Shown here: in pieces, positions 35,224 to 44,130 of the stretch
How positions within the stretch are numbered: position 1 is the first letter of the stretch
Layout: every line of letters starts with the position of its first letter
NCBI GenBank assembly: GCA_014730295.1
Contig: WJIN01000085.1
Location: 7,768-71,767, forward strand
DNA length: 64,000 nucleotides
Direction: 5' to 3'
DNA from: Promethearchaeota archaeon
GTDB lineage: Archaea; Asgardarchaeota; Lokiarchaeia; Sigynarchaeales; SOKP01
Notes under the pieces: model-generated
Told to the model about the DNA's origin: nothing
The model's database searches: none
Seen by the model: only the letters and a program-made list of their open reading frames with translations
Made by a program: the position numbers and the translations under genes

Positions 35224-36954
35224 TTATTTATTTCTTAATACCTTTTTATCTACTTTGCCAACGGTAGTCAGAGGCAATTGTTCTACCAGTTCGATTTCTC
35301 TTGGAATCTTATATTTTGCTAAATTTTCGACCGCATAATTTAAAATATCTTCTTTCATCTCTTCTGAGGCGGAATGGCCTTTTTTTAACTGACAATACAG
35401 TTTTACATATTCGGATCCTGGTCGCTTGGGATCAGGGACGCCGACCGTGGCACATAATTCTATGGCAGGATGTTTATTCATTTTATCATCCACTTCCACG
35501 CTGAATACTTTGTATCCACTCACATTTATCATATCTTTAGTTCTATCAACTATTGTAAGATAACCATCCTCATCCATTACTCCCACATCACCTGAATAAA
35601 ACCATCCATCCTCTAGAGCATTCTTAGTCTCTTCCGGTTTATTCCAATATCCGGAAAAGATTTGCGGTCCTCGAATCGCAATCTCGCCAGGCTCACCTAA
35701 CGGAACCATTTTGCTTCGGTCGGAAACGTCCACAATTTTCACTTCGGTGTTCGGAAATGGAATCCCCACCGTACCGATTTTCTTTTTTCCGAGATAGGGA
35801 TTCATTGTGACTCCCGGAGACGCTTCCGTCATTCCATAGGCTTCAACCAATTTTCCCTCTCCGACCATTGTTTCAAACTCTCGTATATTTTTTGAAGGAA
35901 ACGGTGCGGCTCCAGAGATATATCCTTCTACAGAGCTTACATCAACTTTTTTAAATTTTCTATTGTTTAATAACATCATATACAGAGTAGGTACATTATA
36001 CATTAAGGCAATTCTTCCCTCATATTCCTTCATCTTACTAATCATATAATTCGTATCTCTGGGATCTGGAACCAAAATTTGTCCACAAGCTTGTGCTACA
36101 GTTTGTAAACAGAATTGAAGTCCCGCTAAGTGAAAGAAGGGAAACCCCGACATATATATATTGTTTCCCGGATTTAGAGATGGTTCAAACCAATGATTAA
36201 CAATTTGAATAAGCGAACTCAAGTTCCTATGAGTTAAGATAGCTCCTTTCGGTGGTCCCGTAGTGCCACCGGTATACTGAAGCAATAAGAGATCATCTGG
36301 TTCTATAAACACATCTGGGGAATAATTACTTGAATAGTGTTCTAATATTTGATTAAAGGTAAAATATTTTATTCCGTCAACTGGTTCTACCGTGCCTTTT
36401 GGAATCTTTCCTATTTTGATTAATTGCTCTTTCATAGCGGGCTCTAAGTCCAATACATCCGCTACATTCGTGGTTATTACTAGTTTTAGTTCTGTTCCGC
36501 CCATTTGAAGGGCCTCTCGTACTTGTTCCTCGTAAAAGGAGTCTAATGTAATCATCGCCACAGCTCCACTGTCTTTTAATTGATATTGAATTTCACTGGG
36601 AGAAAGAAGAAAATTCATCCCCGACGCTCCGCATCCCGCAAAAAAGGTGCCAAAAAGAGCGATGATAAATTGGGGCAAGTTCGGTAAATTAATAACCACA
36701 CGATCTCCTTTCTTCACGCCGTTTTCAACTAAAAAATGAGCAAAACTGTTTACATATCCCAACATTTTCCGGAAGGTTGCGCAACTGCCTTGAAAATCAT
36801 ATGCAAGAGAATCAGGATATTTTTGTGCGGTTCTTTTTAGCATATCTACTAAGGTGTAGATCTCTAAATCGAGTTCTGGTTTCACATGATCATCATATGA
36901 CTTAAGCCAAATCTTTTCTTCATAGGGACTAGGCTCAATCATTTTTTCGGTCAT
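35224..36954 (-). CDS. Long-chain acyl-CoA synthetase (AMP-forming)
   Basis: 576 residues, the normal length for FadD-type ANL enzymes. It shows the P-loop-like YTGGTTGPPKGA, a YGMTEASPG adenylate motif, GWFYSGDVGVMDEDGYL, the hinge DRTKDMINVSGYKVF, and a C-terminal catalytic Lys in TTVGKVDKK. It activates a fatty acid with ATP and CoA for degradation or lipid use. It lies on the minus strand, converging with the secreted lipase, a pairing that suggests use of external lipids. The ATG start is followed by the family-typical lead. There is no operon partner within 50 nt. Confidence 0.93.
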   Translation of the reverse strand: MTEKMIEPSPYEEKIWLKSYDDHVKPELDLEIYTLVDMLKRTAQKYPDSLAYDFQGSCATFRKMLGYVNSFAHFLVENGVKKGDRVVINLPNLPQFIIALFGTFFAGCGASGMNFLLSPSEIQYQLKDSGAVAMITLDSFYEEQVREALQMGGTELKLVITTNVADVLDLEPAMKEQLIKIGKIPKGTVEPVDGIKYFTFNQILEHYSSNYSPDVFIEPDDLLLLQYTGGTTGPPKGAILTHRNLSSLIQIVNHWFEPSLNPGNNIYMSGFPFFHLAGLQFCLQTVAQACGQILVPDPRDTNYMISKMKEYEGRIALMYNVPTLYMMLLNNRKFKKVDVSSVEGYISGAAPFPSKNIREFETMVGEGKLVEAYGMTEASPGVTMNPYLGKKKIGTVGIPFPNTEVKIVDVSDRSKMVPLGEPGEIAIRGPQIFSGYWNKPEETKNALEDGWFYSGDVGVMDEDGYLTIVDRTKDMINVSGYKVFSVEVDDKMNKHPAIELCATVGVPDPKRPGSEYVKLYCQLKKGHSASEEMKEDILNYAVENLAKYKIPREIELVEQLPLTTVGKVDKKVLRNK

Positions 36955-37084
36955 TTTTTATGAATCCTCCGAATCTAATTTCAAAAAATTATTGATTACG
37001 GTAATAATTGCAATGGATAATGATCTATTTAAGATTATCCATCAAACCTCTTTTTTCAATAAAAAGAAAATAAAAGGAAATAGA

Positions 37085-37450
37085 TTAAGATCTTTGCGTT
37101 ATCAAAGTGGAGAGTATGTCGATAATAATCCCGTAGAGTATTCCGGCAAGAAAGGTTGGCCAATCAAGCAATTCCGTAGAAAGAAAGAATTGAAGTGAAA
37201 CCAATAGTCCTAAAATAGCTCCTCTAAGAACACTATTGATCCATTTCGCATATTTTCCCTCTTTTATTAGTATTACTTCACCTGCGAGACCGATTATTAT
37301 ACCCATAATAACCCTATTATACCAGAGTCCGATCAAGAGAATTTCATTTCCAACCCAGCCACCAACTCTTCCACTCGCACCTAAAATGCAGAAAATACCT
37401 AACACTGCGCCAAGTATGGTTGCCAATCCAATTCTTTTTGTATTCATCAT
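37085..37450 (-). CDS. Small four-span membrane protein, unknown
   Basis: 121 residues, nearly all hydrophobic: spans near 8-26, 30-58, 72-90 and 93-113, with a Gly-rich first half (ILGASGRVGGWVGNE). The Gly/Ala pattern resembles half-size membrane proteins that dimerise. Overlapping plus-strand frames are mirror images of this hydrophobic coding and are dropped. It is on the same strand as, and upstream of, the acyl-CoA ligase (130 nt gap). Function is not recognised. Confidence 0.55.
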   Translation of the reverse strand: MMNTKRIGLATILGAVLGIFCILGASGRVGGWVGNEILLIGLWYNRVIMGIIIGLAGEVILIKEGKYAKWINSVLRGAILGLLVSLQFFLSTELLDWPTFLAGILYGIIIDILSTLITQRS

Positions 37451-37607
37451 TAAGATCCATTTTTACTCTTTATTTAAATTCTCTGGTTATGAAATAGTGG
37501 TTTCTGCGGTTTGAGACACATTAGACGACGAAAATTAATAATATAAAATGCGAACACTAATGAAGAATAAATGGTTTTTAATATTAAAGATTCCAAGATG
37601 TATTAAT

Positions 37608-38057
37608 ATGACAGTTGAAAAAGGAGATACCATTAAGGTATCATATAAAGGATATTTTGACGATGGCGAAGTATTCGATTCCACTGATCAACATGATGGA
37701 GATTTATTAGAATTTACAGTGGGAAACAGAGAAATAATTTCTGGTTTTGATAAAGCAGTTCAAGGAAAAGATATCGGTGATGAGTTTAAAATCCGTTTAG
37801 AACCCGAAGAGGCCTATGGAATGTACAACGACCAAGCAGTACAAGCCATAGAGCGAAGTCAATTACCAGCAGACCTCGTTCCCGAAGTAGGTATGGTCTT
37901 ACAAGTGGAACAACAGCATGGAGACCATACGCATCCAGTTCCCGTGTTCATTACAGAAGTGAATCCTGATACCGTTACTTTGGATTTTAACCATCCATTA
38001 GCCGGGAAAACACTCAATTTTGACATTAAAATTGAAAAAATCGTCCATCAAGATTAG
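37608..38057 (+). CDS. FKBP-type peptidyl-prolyl isomerase (SlyD-like)
   Basis: The start is placed at the ATG at 37608 because the family begins with a short Met-x-VEKGD lead; earlier ATGs (37548, 37560) would add a basic-hydrophobic tail not seen in relatives. The 149-residue protein has the FKBP core VEKGDTIKVSYKGYFDDG, FTVGNREIISGFDKAV and the C-terminal strand, and the insert-in-flap chaperone domain (EEAYGMYNDQAVQAIERSQL) of SlyD and archaeal FKBPs. It speeds proline isomerisation and holds unfolded chains. The loop HGDHTHPVP has three His and might bind metal. Encoded alone. Confidence 0.9.
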   Translation: MTVEKGDTIKVSYKGYFDDGEVFDSTDQHDGDLLEFTVGNREIISGFDKAVQGKDIGDEFKIRLEPEEAYGMYNDQAVQAIERSQLPADLVPEVGMVLQVEQQHGDHTHPVPVFITEVNPDTVTLDFNHPLAGKTLNFDIKIEKIVHQD

Positions 38058-38751
38058 AAAAATAAATATTTCTTTTTCTCATTTCTAAAATTGATTTCGA
38101 TTCACTACTTATTTTTTAACCAACTTAAGTTCAAATAAGTCATTTTTATAAATCTCTTCTCTGGAGGTCGTCTCTCATAGTTATCATTTAGATAAGCATT
38201 AAAATATAAACCTTTATAAATAGGTTTATTGATATATTTGTAATATAATACAGTTTGAATTTGAAAATAATCAGATTTAGACTAAGATTAAATTTAAGTG
38301 TCTTATGAAAATAAGTAAAATTTCTCTATATCTTTTATTAACTCTTCTCTTCTTCAGCTCTTTTTTAATGATTGGAAATTGCGGTTGAAAGTGTTTTCTG
38401 TGCGACCGCTTTATCAAACGACTTTCCCCACAGACTTCCTAACTGCCAACATCCTAATGAGATTTCTGAAACTTTGTATCCCGTTTTTCCGAGAGTTCTA
38501 TAATTCATCTCTATAAGTTTAATTTTTTATTTTTAATATATATGAAAAAAGTATCTTTACTAATCCTCCATAAATTCCAAACAATATTTAAAATTAGGTC
38601 TAATTCTCTATTAAGAAATATTCTGCCTTTCATAAAAACCCAAATCAGACTTCATTTGGAATTTTAATCCAAAAATGACTTAGATTCAATAGTTAAAATT
38701 ATGAGATTACAAAAAGAAAAATAATATTGATTAATTTAAAGAGTAGCAAAT
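38058..38751. other. 694-nt region without an intact gene
   Basis: Lies between convergent FKBP and flavodiiron genes. It holds an aldo/keto reductase relic (38365-38508, minus) and a perfect 8-bp inverted repeat ATAAACCT/AGGTTTAT (38206-38213 and 38222-38229) around a TTATAAAT core. The rest is AT-rich sequence with no coding signature. A 27-codon plus-strand frame at 38305-38388 looks signal-peptide-like but overlaps the relic and is probably its mirror image. Confidence 0.6.
38365..38508 (-). pseudogene. Relic of an aldo/keto reductase N-terminus
   Basis: The minus-strand frame from the ATG at 38508 reads MNYRTLGKTGYKVSEISLGC followed by WQLGSLWG and LSTAISNH, then TAA at 38365. This is the unmistakable first strand and helix of the aldo/keto reductase barrel (family consensus RxLGxTGxxVSxIGLGCWQxGG ... 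AIxNGINFxDTA). The reading stops just before the NGINFFDTA segment and the following bases do not encode it in any nearby frame, so the remaining ~280 residues have been lost. It marks a deletion or decay event in this gap. Confidence 0.75.
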
Positions 38752-40005
38752 TTAGTAGTCTTCGCCTTCGATTTTTGAGGGAATCTCCTTCACTTTCTCT
38801 GCAATAGATCTGCCTAATTCTTCACCTTTCGAGACTTCCTCCTTTGAGGGATATCCCTTGAACAATAAGGGCTCTTCAATATCCCATTTCATCCGGTCCG
38901 AAATCTCATCGAAATCTCGCTTCGCTCCACCGCTCCAGCCGTACGAACCGAAAAATCCGACTTTCTTGAAGCGCATAAGCTTTTCTTTTAAGAGTTCCAT
39001 CACATATTTCATCGGCGGAAACATCCCATACTCGTACGTCGGACAGCCAATAATTAATCCCGCGGACTTGAACACATCACGAAGGATAAAGGACGCATCT
39101 TCGTTCGGTACTTGATGTACGTGAATCGGGATATCGTATTCCGAGGCACCTTTAATAATCGCGTTCAGCATCGTCTCGGTATTGCCGTACATACTGCCCC
39201 AGATTATAGTGATCTCGGGCTCTTGAAGCTCCTTACTATAATTGGCATAGCGCACATACTTTTTCACCACGGTTCCTGGGCTACCACGCCAGATAAGTCC
39301 GTGCGAAGGGGCGATCATCTTAATATCCACGCCGCTTAATTTATCAATCGCGCTTAATACGTTGCTGGAAAAAGTCGCGACAATGTTTGCGTAATACCTT
39401 AACATCTGATCCTCCCAATATGACTTTATCGCTTCCGGTTGCTCGTCATCAAAGATACTGCCCTTATGAATCCCATAAGAACCAAAAGCATCACTTGAGA
39501 ATAGTATACCAGAGTCCTCCTCATAAGTCACCATGGTCTCAGGCCAATGAACATTAGGAATCTCCGTAAAGTGAAGTAACTTACCCTGACCCAAGTCTAG
39601 CGAGTCTCCAGTCGCCACTGTATGCACATTCTCGGTTATCCCGTAAAATCCATCTACCAACGCTTCACCTTTTTCGGTCGTCACTATTGTTGCGTTCGGG
39701 GCGATAGATCGGAACATATAGGTAAAGCCTGTATGATCGGGCTCAAGATGATTCAAAATGATGTAATCCACATCTTCGGGCTCGATATCGAGCGCTTTCA
39801 GCCCTTTCATAAAGGTCATCGCCGCTCCGCCCCACTCGCGTACGAGTTCGATTACAGCAGTTTTATCCCCTTGGACGGTATACGCATTGAGCGCTACCCC
39901 CTCTGGGATGGGCCAAATACCTTCGAACAAATCCTCAGTATGCACGTTTGCGCCGACCCAATGAATTCCGTCGGCTAATTTAATTGCTTGCAACTTTAAT
40001 TTCAC
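38752..40005 (-). CDS. fprA: Flavodiiron protein (FprA family A-type flavoprotein)
   Basis: 417 residues: an N-terminal metallo-beta-lactamase-like diiron domain and a C-terminal flavodoxin domain. All diiron ligands are visible: H86, E88, D90 and H91 (NHLEPDH), H153 (PNVHWPET), D172 (SSDAFG) and H235 (APSHGL). The flavodoxin part opens TIIWGSMYGNTE (FMN phosphate loop) and continues with CPTYEYGMFPP and GSYGWSGGA. It reduces O2 to water, or NO to N2O, using electrons from rubredoxin or F420H2. G+C of this gene is visibly higher than that of neighbours in codon third positions, which may mean high expression or recent transfer. Encoded alone. Confidence 0.95.
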   Translation of the reverse strand: MKLKLQAIKLADGIHWVGANVHTEDLFEGIWPIPEGVALNAYTVQGDKTAVIELVREWGGAAMTFMKGLKALDIEPEDVDYIILNHLEPDHTGFTYMFRSIAPNATIVTTEKGEALVDGFYGITENVHTVATGDSLDLGQGKLLHFTEIPNVHWPETMVTYEEDSGILFSSDAFGSYGIHKGSIFDDEQPEAIKSYWEDQMLRYYANIVATFSSNVLSAIDKLSGVDIKMIAPSHGLIWRGSPGTVVKKYVRYANYSKELQEPEITIIWGSMYGNTETMLNAIIKGASEYDIPIHVHQVPNEDASFILRDVFKSAGLIIGCPTYEYGMFPPMKYVMELLKEKLMRFKKVGFFGSYGWSGGAKRDFDEISDRMKWDIEEPLLFKGYPSKEEVSKGEELGRSIAEKVKEIPSKIEGEDY

Positions 40006-40212
40006 CTTTCTGTATATTAATATGGATGTATCCGGATATTATTAAAAAGTTATTTTCTATGAAATATAAAGTAAGGAGATGAAGTGAGATGAGATCCATG
40101 GAATAGTCTCTCTATTCAAATTTGCTAGTGTTGGAGGGTATTTTTAAGAAACGTTTAAATTCGATCCACTTCTCATCTAAGATATTGTTTAGTAGAGTGA
40201 GGAATTTATATA

Positions 40213-40449
40213 ATGTTTCAAATAGAAGAGGCACCCACGGGTAGGACTGAGTGTAGTTGGTGCGGCGAGCTCATAAAGAAAGACACACTTCGGCTTCGAT
40301 TTGCCCCACCAAAAGGTTATAATTATTATTGGCATCAAGAGTGCGGGATTAAATACTTGGAAGGTCTATATATTTTGCTAAAAAATGGCGAGAAAGGGCG
40401 TATAGGTCGAGCAAAAGCAGAAAAAGCTCTTAAAGATAAAACTAGCTAA
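40213..40449 (+). CDS. PARP-type zinc-finger protein
   Basis: 78 residues. C14-x2-C17 and H41-x2-C44 with the surrounding pattern (TGRTECSWCGELIKKDTLR, then YWHQECG) match the PARP-type DNA-break-sensing zinc finger (consensus SGRAxCxxC...I.KGxLRI...WxHxxC). A basic helical tail (KGRIGRAKAEKALKDK) follows. It probably binds DNA ends or another nucleic-acid structure. Such fingers occur mainly in eukaryotes (PARP1, DNA ligase III) with scattered prokaryotic cases. There is no catalytic domain here and no DNA-repair gene next door. Confidence 0.75.
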   Translation: MFQIEEAPTGRTECSWCGELIKKDTLRLRFAPPKGYNYYWHQECGIKYLEGLYILLKNGEKGRIGRAKAEKALKDKTS

Positions 40450-40495
40450 GGGAAGTGCATTTCAATATTATAACTATAAAAAAAAGGAAGAAGTA

Positions 40496-41578
40496 TTAGA
40501 TATGGATAGTCTCTCTCTGTCCTCCATCAACATTGATATTCTGACCAGTAATCCACCTACTTTCGTCAGATGCAAGAAACACGACTACCGGGGCGATATC
40601 TGAATATGGGTCGCCAACTCGCTGCATTGCATTATCTTTCATTTGCTCCTTAATCCATTCGGAGTATTCTGGTGTGAGTTTATCCACGATGGTGTCTGTA
40701 ATCGCGACAGGACTTATCGTATTTACCCGAATACCATCAGCCCCCCATTCCCTCGCAACAACCATCGACAATGCGCGGATTGCTCCCTTATCAGCAGCAT
40801 ACGACGCATATAACTCCAGCCCCACTTGGTACGTACCAGAACAGAAATTAATGATAGATGAGGATTTTCCTTTCATATGGGGATAGCATAATTTCATTAG
40901 GTGCCAGTGCGCATATACACCGGTGTGAAAAGCCTTGTCTAACATCTCGATATCTTGATCAAGGAAGAGTTTTCGATCCGCTTCGAAATTGGCATTGTTG
41001 ATCAACACGTCAATGGTACCGAATTTGTCCACCGTTTTATCAATAAACTTTCTCAAATCCTTATACACAGAGACGTCACATCTTTCAGCGAGTACTTCTG
41101 CTCCTTCTGCTTCACAGAGTTCCGCAGTTTTCATAAGCTTTTCAACCCTCCTGGCACATATGGCTAGCTTAGCTCCTTCTTGAGCCAAACGGATAGAAAT
41201 TTGTTTTCCCAAACCGGCACTAGCCCCAGTAAGAACCACCACTTTTCCTTCTAGTCTTTTCATAGGATTCTCCGGAGAACCTAAGGTTGAAACATAGCTT
41301 GGTGGTGAGGAAGTAGATTCAATAACATCTTCGGATGTAGTGGATGAAATTTCTTCCTCATTTTCAACTATAGCTTGAAGATCAGCATCAATATCAGGTA
41401 ATTTTTCTTTGGGAAAGCCAGAACCAGGTATTTTCGCAATAAATTTCAAGGACATTTTAAATCCTTTTTTTAATTGTGGATCTTTTGAAATTCCGGGTAA
41501 ATGCTTCTCGAGAACTGCCCGAGCTTTGGTACTTTTCATTAAGTCCCCTAATTTTGATTTAATAGAATATTTGGACAT
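40496..41578 (-). CDS. Short-chain dehydrogenase/reductase with N-terminal helical extension
   Basis: Residues ~105-360 are a complete classical SDR: TGASAGLG cofactor loop, CDV, NNAN (usually NNAG), the catalytic Ser in NFCSG, YAADK (Tyr-x3-Lys), SPVAITDT and a terminal GQNINVDGG. The ~100-residue lead is unusual: residues 6-50 (LGDLMKSTKARAVLEKHLPG) match a small helical module that appears attached to various bacterial enzymes, followed by a Ser/Glu-rich linker. The lead may target or oligomerise the enzyme. Substrate unknown. Start: ATG at 41578 has AT-rich promoter upstream; the next gene on this strand ends 58 nt before. Confidence 0.85.
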   Translation of the reverse strand: MSKYSIKSKLGDLMKSTKARAVLEKHLPGISKDPQLKKGFKMSLKFIAKIPGSGFPKEKLPDIDADLQAIVENEEEISSTTSEDVIESTSSPPSYVSTLGSPENPMKRLEGKVVVLTGASAGLGKQISIRLAQEGAKLAICARRVEKLMKTAELCEAEGAEVLAERCDVSVYKDLRKFIDKTVDKFGTIDVLINNANFEADRKLFLDQDIEMLDKAFHTGVYAHWHLMKLCYPHMKGKSSSIINFCSGTYQVGLELYASYAADKGAIRALSMVVAREWGADGIRVNTISPVAITDTIVDKLTPEYSEWIKEQMKDNAMQRVGDPYSDIAPVVVFLASDESRWITGQNINVDGGQRETIHI

Positions 41579-41636
41579 ATAGTTTCTATGTGTTTGAGGA
41601 AAATAAATAAATTGTGATTATAAGTTAAGGGTAAAA

Positions 41637-42716
41637 CTATTCCGATTTTTCTTGAATTGGAATATATAAGTCTAATTCAGAATATTCAGAATCAAAACGG
41701 AATCTGCTATCATACCATTCCAATTCCACGCCGAATGGCACTCGTTCATACCGTGGATTATTAGGAAGCCACTGTTCATTAATATATTGATGTGTATTTT
41801 TGAGAGTTGACAATGGACCAGTGTGTGTGAATAGCGCATATTTTTGGCTGGGAATGCTTTCAGATATCATGCCTTTAGGTATATCTTCAACTTTAGAAAC
41901 TTCCACGCCCACTATATATCGGTTTTTACCTTCTTTACGTAGTTTCTTATTGCTCATATAGATTCCTAATGCGTGTGATGTATCTGCATGAGGGATTTGT
42001 GAGCCAACTTGTTGGAATCTTGCCCATACCGCTGCGGGTTCTCGATTCTCCATTTTGCTGATGTCTTGTACACCAAGGATTTGGAACTGTTCTTTCTCCA
42101 CGATTTTGGGTTCCCTCTTCGATCTTTTTATCACTTCTGATGCTTTACTCTTTTCATATTCCCATCCTACCTTATAACACTGTCCCAATTTCTTGCTTTC
42201 CCCTAAGTCTCTATAAACGTTTTCAAGAGCCGAAAAGATGACGGGATTAACATTGATTATGTTGAACTTTTTATCTTCAATCAGGTTTACATTGAAATAA
42301 ACTTGGTGAACTTCCCCATAATAGGCAATACATTGCGGAAATTCTTGTGAATCTATCACTCTACATTCACAAGTTATTGGACATTCTTGAATCATCGGTG
42401 CAGTTTCTAAATCTCCATAGAATGTGGTAAAGATCTCCGATTTATCTGTGGTTTTTCCCGATTTAAGACCGCAATAATCCGTTTCTTTAACTAGGGCGGT
42501 GGAAGGGATATTAATGCTAAAAGTTTTATTTTCTGCTATTCCTGTCGGGGTATAATGTGTTTTATTTAGGCTAATCATCATTATCGGAGGATTAAGATTC
42601 ACCGCACCTATACAACCTACTGCCAAATAATTTGGTTTTTCATTTACATTAGCGCCAATTAAAGCTATTGGAACAATGGGTAAGGGATTAAATACACCAG
42701 CTTTTGTTTTTTCCAT
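41637..42716 (-). CDS. Flavin reductase-like domain fused to GyrI/AraC-type ligand-binding domain
   Basis: Residues 1-~185 are a flavoredoxin/flavin reductase-like FMN-binding split barrel (NPLPIVPIALIGANVNEKPN, AVGCIGAVNLNPPIM, SINIPSTALVKETDYCG). Residues ~205-359 match the AraC effector-binding/GyrI-like fold, opening IVEKEQFQILGVQ and containing YALFTHTGPLSTL and GVELEWYDSRF. The first domain usually binds FMN and moves electrons; the second binds small hydrophobic ligands or, in GyrI, DNA gyrase. Joining the two in one chain is not a combination I know, and it could be a redox sensor with ligand input. It is followed closely by the SDR gene on the same strand. Confidence 0.75.
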   Translation of the reverse strand: MEKTKAGVFNPLPIVPIALIGANVNEKPNYLAVGCIGAVNLNPPIMMISLNKTHYTPTGIAENKTFSINIPSTALVKETDYCGLKSGKTTDKSEIFTTFYGDLETAPMIQECPITCECRVIDSQEFPQCIAYYGEVHQVYFNVNLIEDKKFNIINVNPVIFSALENVYRDLGESKKLGQCYKVGWEYEKSKASEVIKRSKREPKIVEKEQFQILGVQDISKMENREPAAVWARFQQVGSQIPHADTSHALGIYMSNKKLRKEGKNRYIVGVEVSKVEDIPKGMISESIPSQKYALFTHTGPLSTLKNTHQYINEQWLPNNPRYERVPFGVELEWYDSRFRFDSEYSELDLYIPIQEKSE

Positions 42717-42906
42717 AATCTCAACTTTCTATTCAAAATCTTTTCAATCCAAAAAAAAGTTTTATTCAATAAAAGATTATTCTTTTAAAATATTTTAAAT
42801 TAGCCCGCTTGCTATTCTTGGTAAGGAAAGCATTTCTATTACTCATTCAAGCGACCCTATCGCACTTGCATATCCTCTAACATTAGAAAGAGCGTAAAAC
42901 TAAAAT

Positions 42907-43542
42907 ATGAAAGGGATAAAATACTATGTTAATACAATAAAAAATGGGAAACGAAGAAGTATGAGCATAAACTTGGATGATGTTAAAGAAGAGGATAAAG
43001 GCATTTTAGCACCGTGCGGAATTCTCTGTGCAGGCTGTGAGAGTTATATAGGGGAGGCAAAACAAGCAGCTAAGAAATTGTATGAAATATGGAAAGGAAG
43101 CAATATAGAAGATACAGGCCCTCTCTTTGGATTAAAAGGTATTGAAATTACTTTAAAAACACTAAAATACTATATACAAAATGAAGAAAAACTATGCCCC
43201 GGGTGTTATCTCGGTGGTGGCCCATCGAGTATATGCGGAATCGACAAATGCGTCAAATCGAAAGGATATTGGACATGTGCTGAATGTGAAGATTTCAACC
43301 CCGAATCAGATTCTCCCTGCCCTCATATCAATCCCGCTCCTGTCCCAATGGCGGAAAAAGGCACGATGAAGGATCTTATTTGTCGAAGATATAATCAAGA
43401 TAATATTAACAATCTAGAGCGTTGCCGAGAGATGGGATATAATGATTTTATAGATCATGCAAGAGAAAAAATCGCCAATGGATGGAGGACTTGGCAAGTC
43501 ATTAGTGAAGAAAAGGTGTTTACTGAAGCTATAAAAAAATAG
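42907..43542 (+). CDS. DUF3795-type cysteine-rich protein
   Basis: 211 residues. The core is DUF3795-like: APCGILCAGCESYIG, KLCPGCYLGGG, CGIDKCVKSKGYWTCAEC, CPHI. About twelve Cys in Cys-x2-Cys pairs suggest one or two zinc or Fe-S sites. The family is common in anaerobic archaea and bacteria with no assigned function. A possible alternative start is the ATG at residue 19 (42961), which would remove a basic lead. The 190-nt upstream stretch is AT-rich with no clear operator. It nearly touches the convergent zinc-finger gene (3 nt apart). Confidence 0.78.
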   Translation: MKGIKYYVNTIKNGKRRSMSINLDDVKEEDKGILAPCGILCAGCESYIGEAKQAAKKLYEIWKGSNIEDTGPLFGLKGIEITLKTLKYYIQNEEKLCPGCYLGGGPSSICGIDKCVKSKGYWTCAECEDFNPESDSPCPHINPAPVPMAEKGTMKDLICRRYNQDNINNLERCREMGYNDFIDHAREKIANGWRTWQVISEEKVFTEAIKK

Positions 43543-43545
43543 AGA

Positions 43546-44022
43546 TTATTTATTCTTGAATTTGAGATTAAGCACTCCTCTACTCGCTTCTCGATTATAT
43601 CTTTTTCGACAGAGCGAATCGCAAAATATTTCTGCCTTAGGATCTTGCCAGATCTCCTTCAATTCATAAATTTTAAGATAATTATTTCTCTTATTATAGG
43701 TGTATAGATTAATCTCCTTTCCACAGTACAGACATTTACGGGTTTTAGAAATATTCTCGATCGCCCGTAATTCATGCGATTTCAATAATTTAAAACACTC
43801 GCAGCAATGAAACTCTAAAAGGGGATTCTGCCATAATTTAAAGATTGCCTTGGGCGTGTATTCCACATTGTCGCTCAAGAAATCATAAATATTTAATTCC
43901 TTTCCGCATTTCCAGCAAACTCGTTTTTTAAAAGTCTTCGAAGATTTTATGAGTTCTCTTAATTTCTGAATTTTATCCCATAATTGAGCATTATTGATTT
44001 TTCTGTAAAAAATTATATCCAC
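43546..44022 (-). CDS. Double zinc-ribbon protein, unknown
   Basis: 158 residues made of two tandem ~60-residue units with the same plan. Unit 1: C36-x2-C39 (CWKCGKELNIYDF), IFKLWQNPLLEF, C73/C74 and C76. Unit 2: C97-x2-C100 (CLYCGKEINLYTY), LKEIWQDPKAEI, C134 and C138. The similarity between units shows an internal duplication. Each likely binds one zinc. The basic tail (GVLNLKFKNK) suggests nucleic-acid or protein contact. No known family. It is convergent with the DUF3795 gene. Confidence 0.6.
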   Translation of the reverse strand: MDIIFYRKINNAQLWDKIQKLRELIKSSKTFKKRVCWKCGKELNIYDFLSDNVEYTPKAIFKLWQNPLLEFHCCECFKLLKSHELRAIENISKTRKCLYCGKEINLYTYNKRNNYLKIYELKEIWQDPKAEIFCDSLCRKRYNREASRGVLNLKFKNK

Positions 44023-44130
44023 CTGTTATTAGGTCAACTTACTTAGTAAAAGTTAATTCAGTTATTTATACTGTATTCTTATACTAGTGAATAATAAATT
44101 AATTAAGTATCAACTTATAGTATTCAGTTT

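Noticed and set aside
36992..37198. Plus-strand 68-codon frame between acyl-CoA ligase and FKBP genes
   Set aside because: Basic low-complexity start and overlap with the end of a minus-strand membrane protein; no ribosome site.
38305..38388. Plus-strand 27-codon frame resembling a signal peptide
   Set aside because: It overlaps the antisense strand of a clearly recognisable aldo/keto reductase N-terminus; its hydrophobic look comes partly from a T-rich tract.
38752..40005. Horizontal transfer of the flavodiiron gene based on richer G+C
   Set aside because: The difference is judged by eye only and could equally reflect codon choice in a highly expressed gene; noted in the feature but not claimed.
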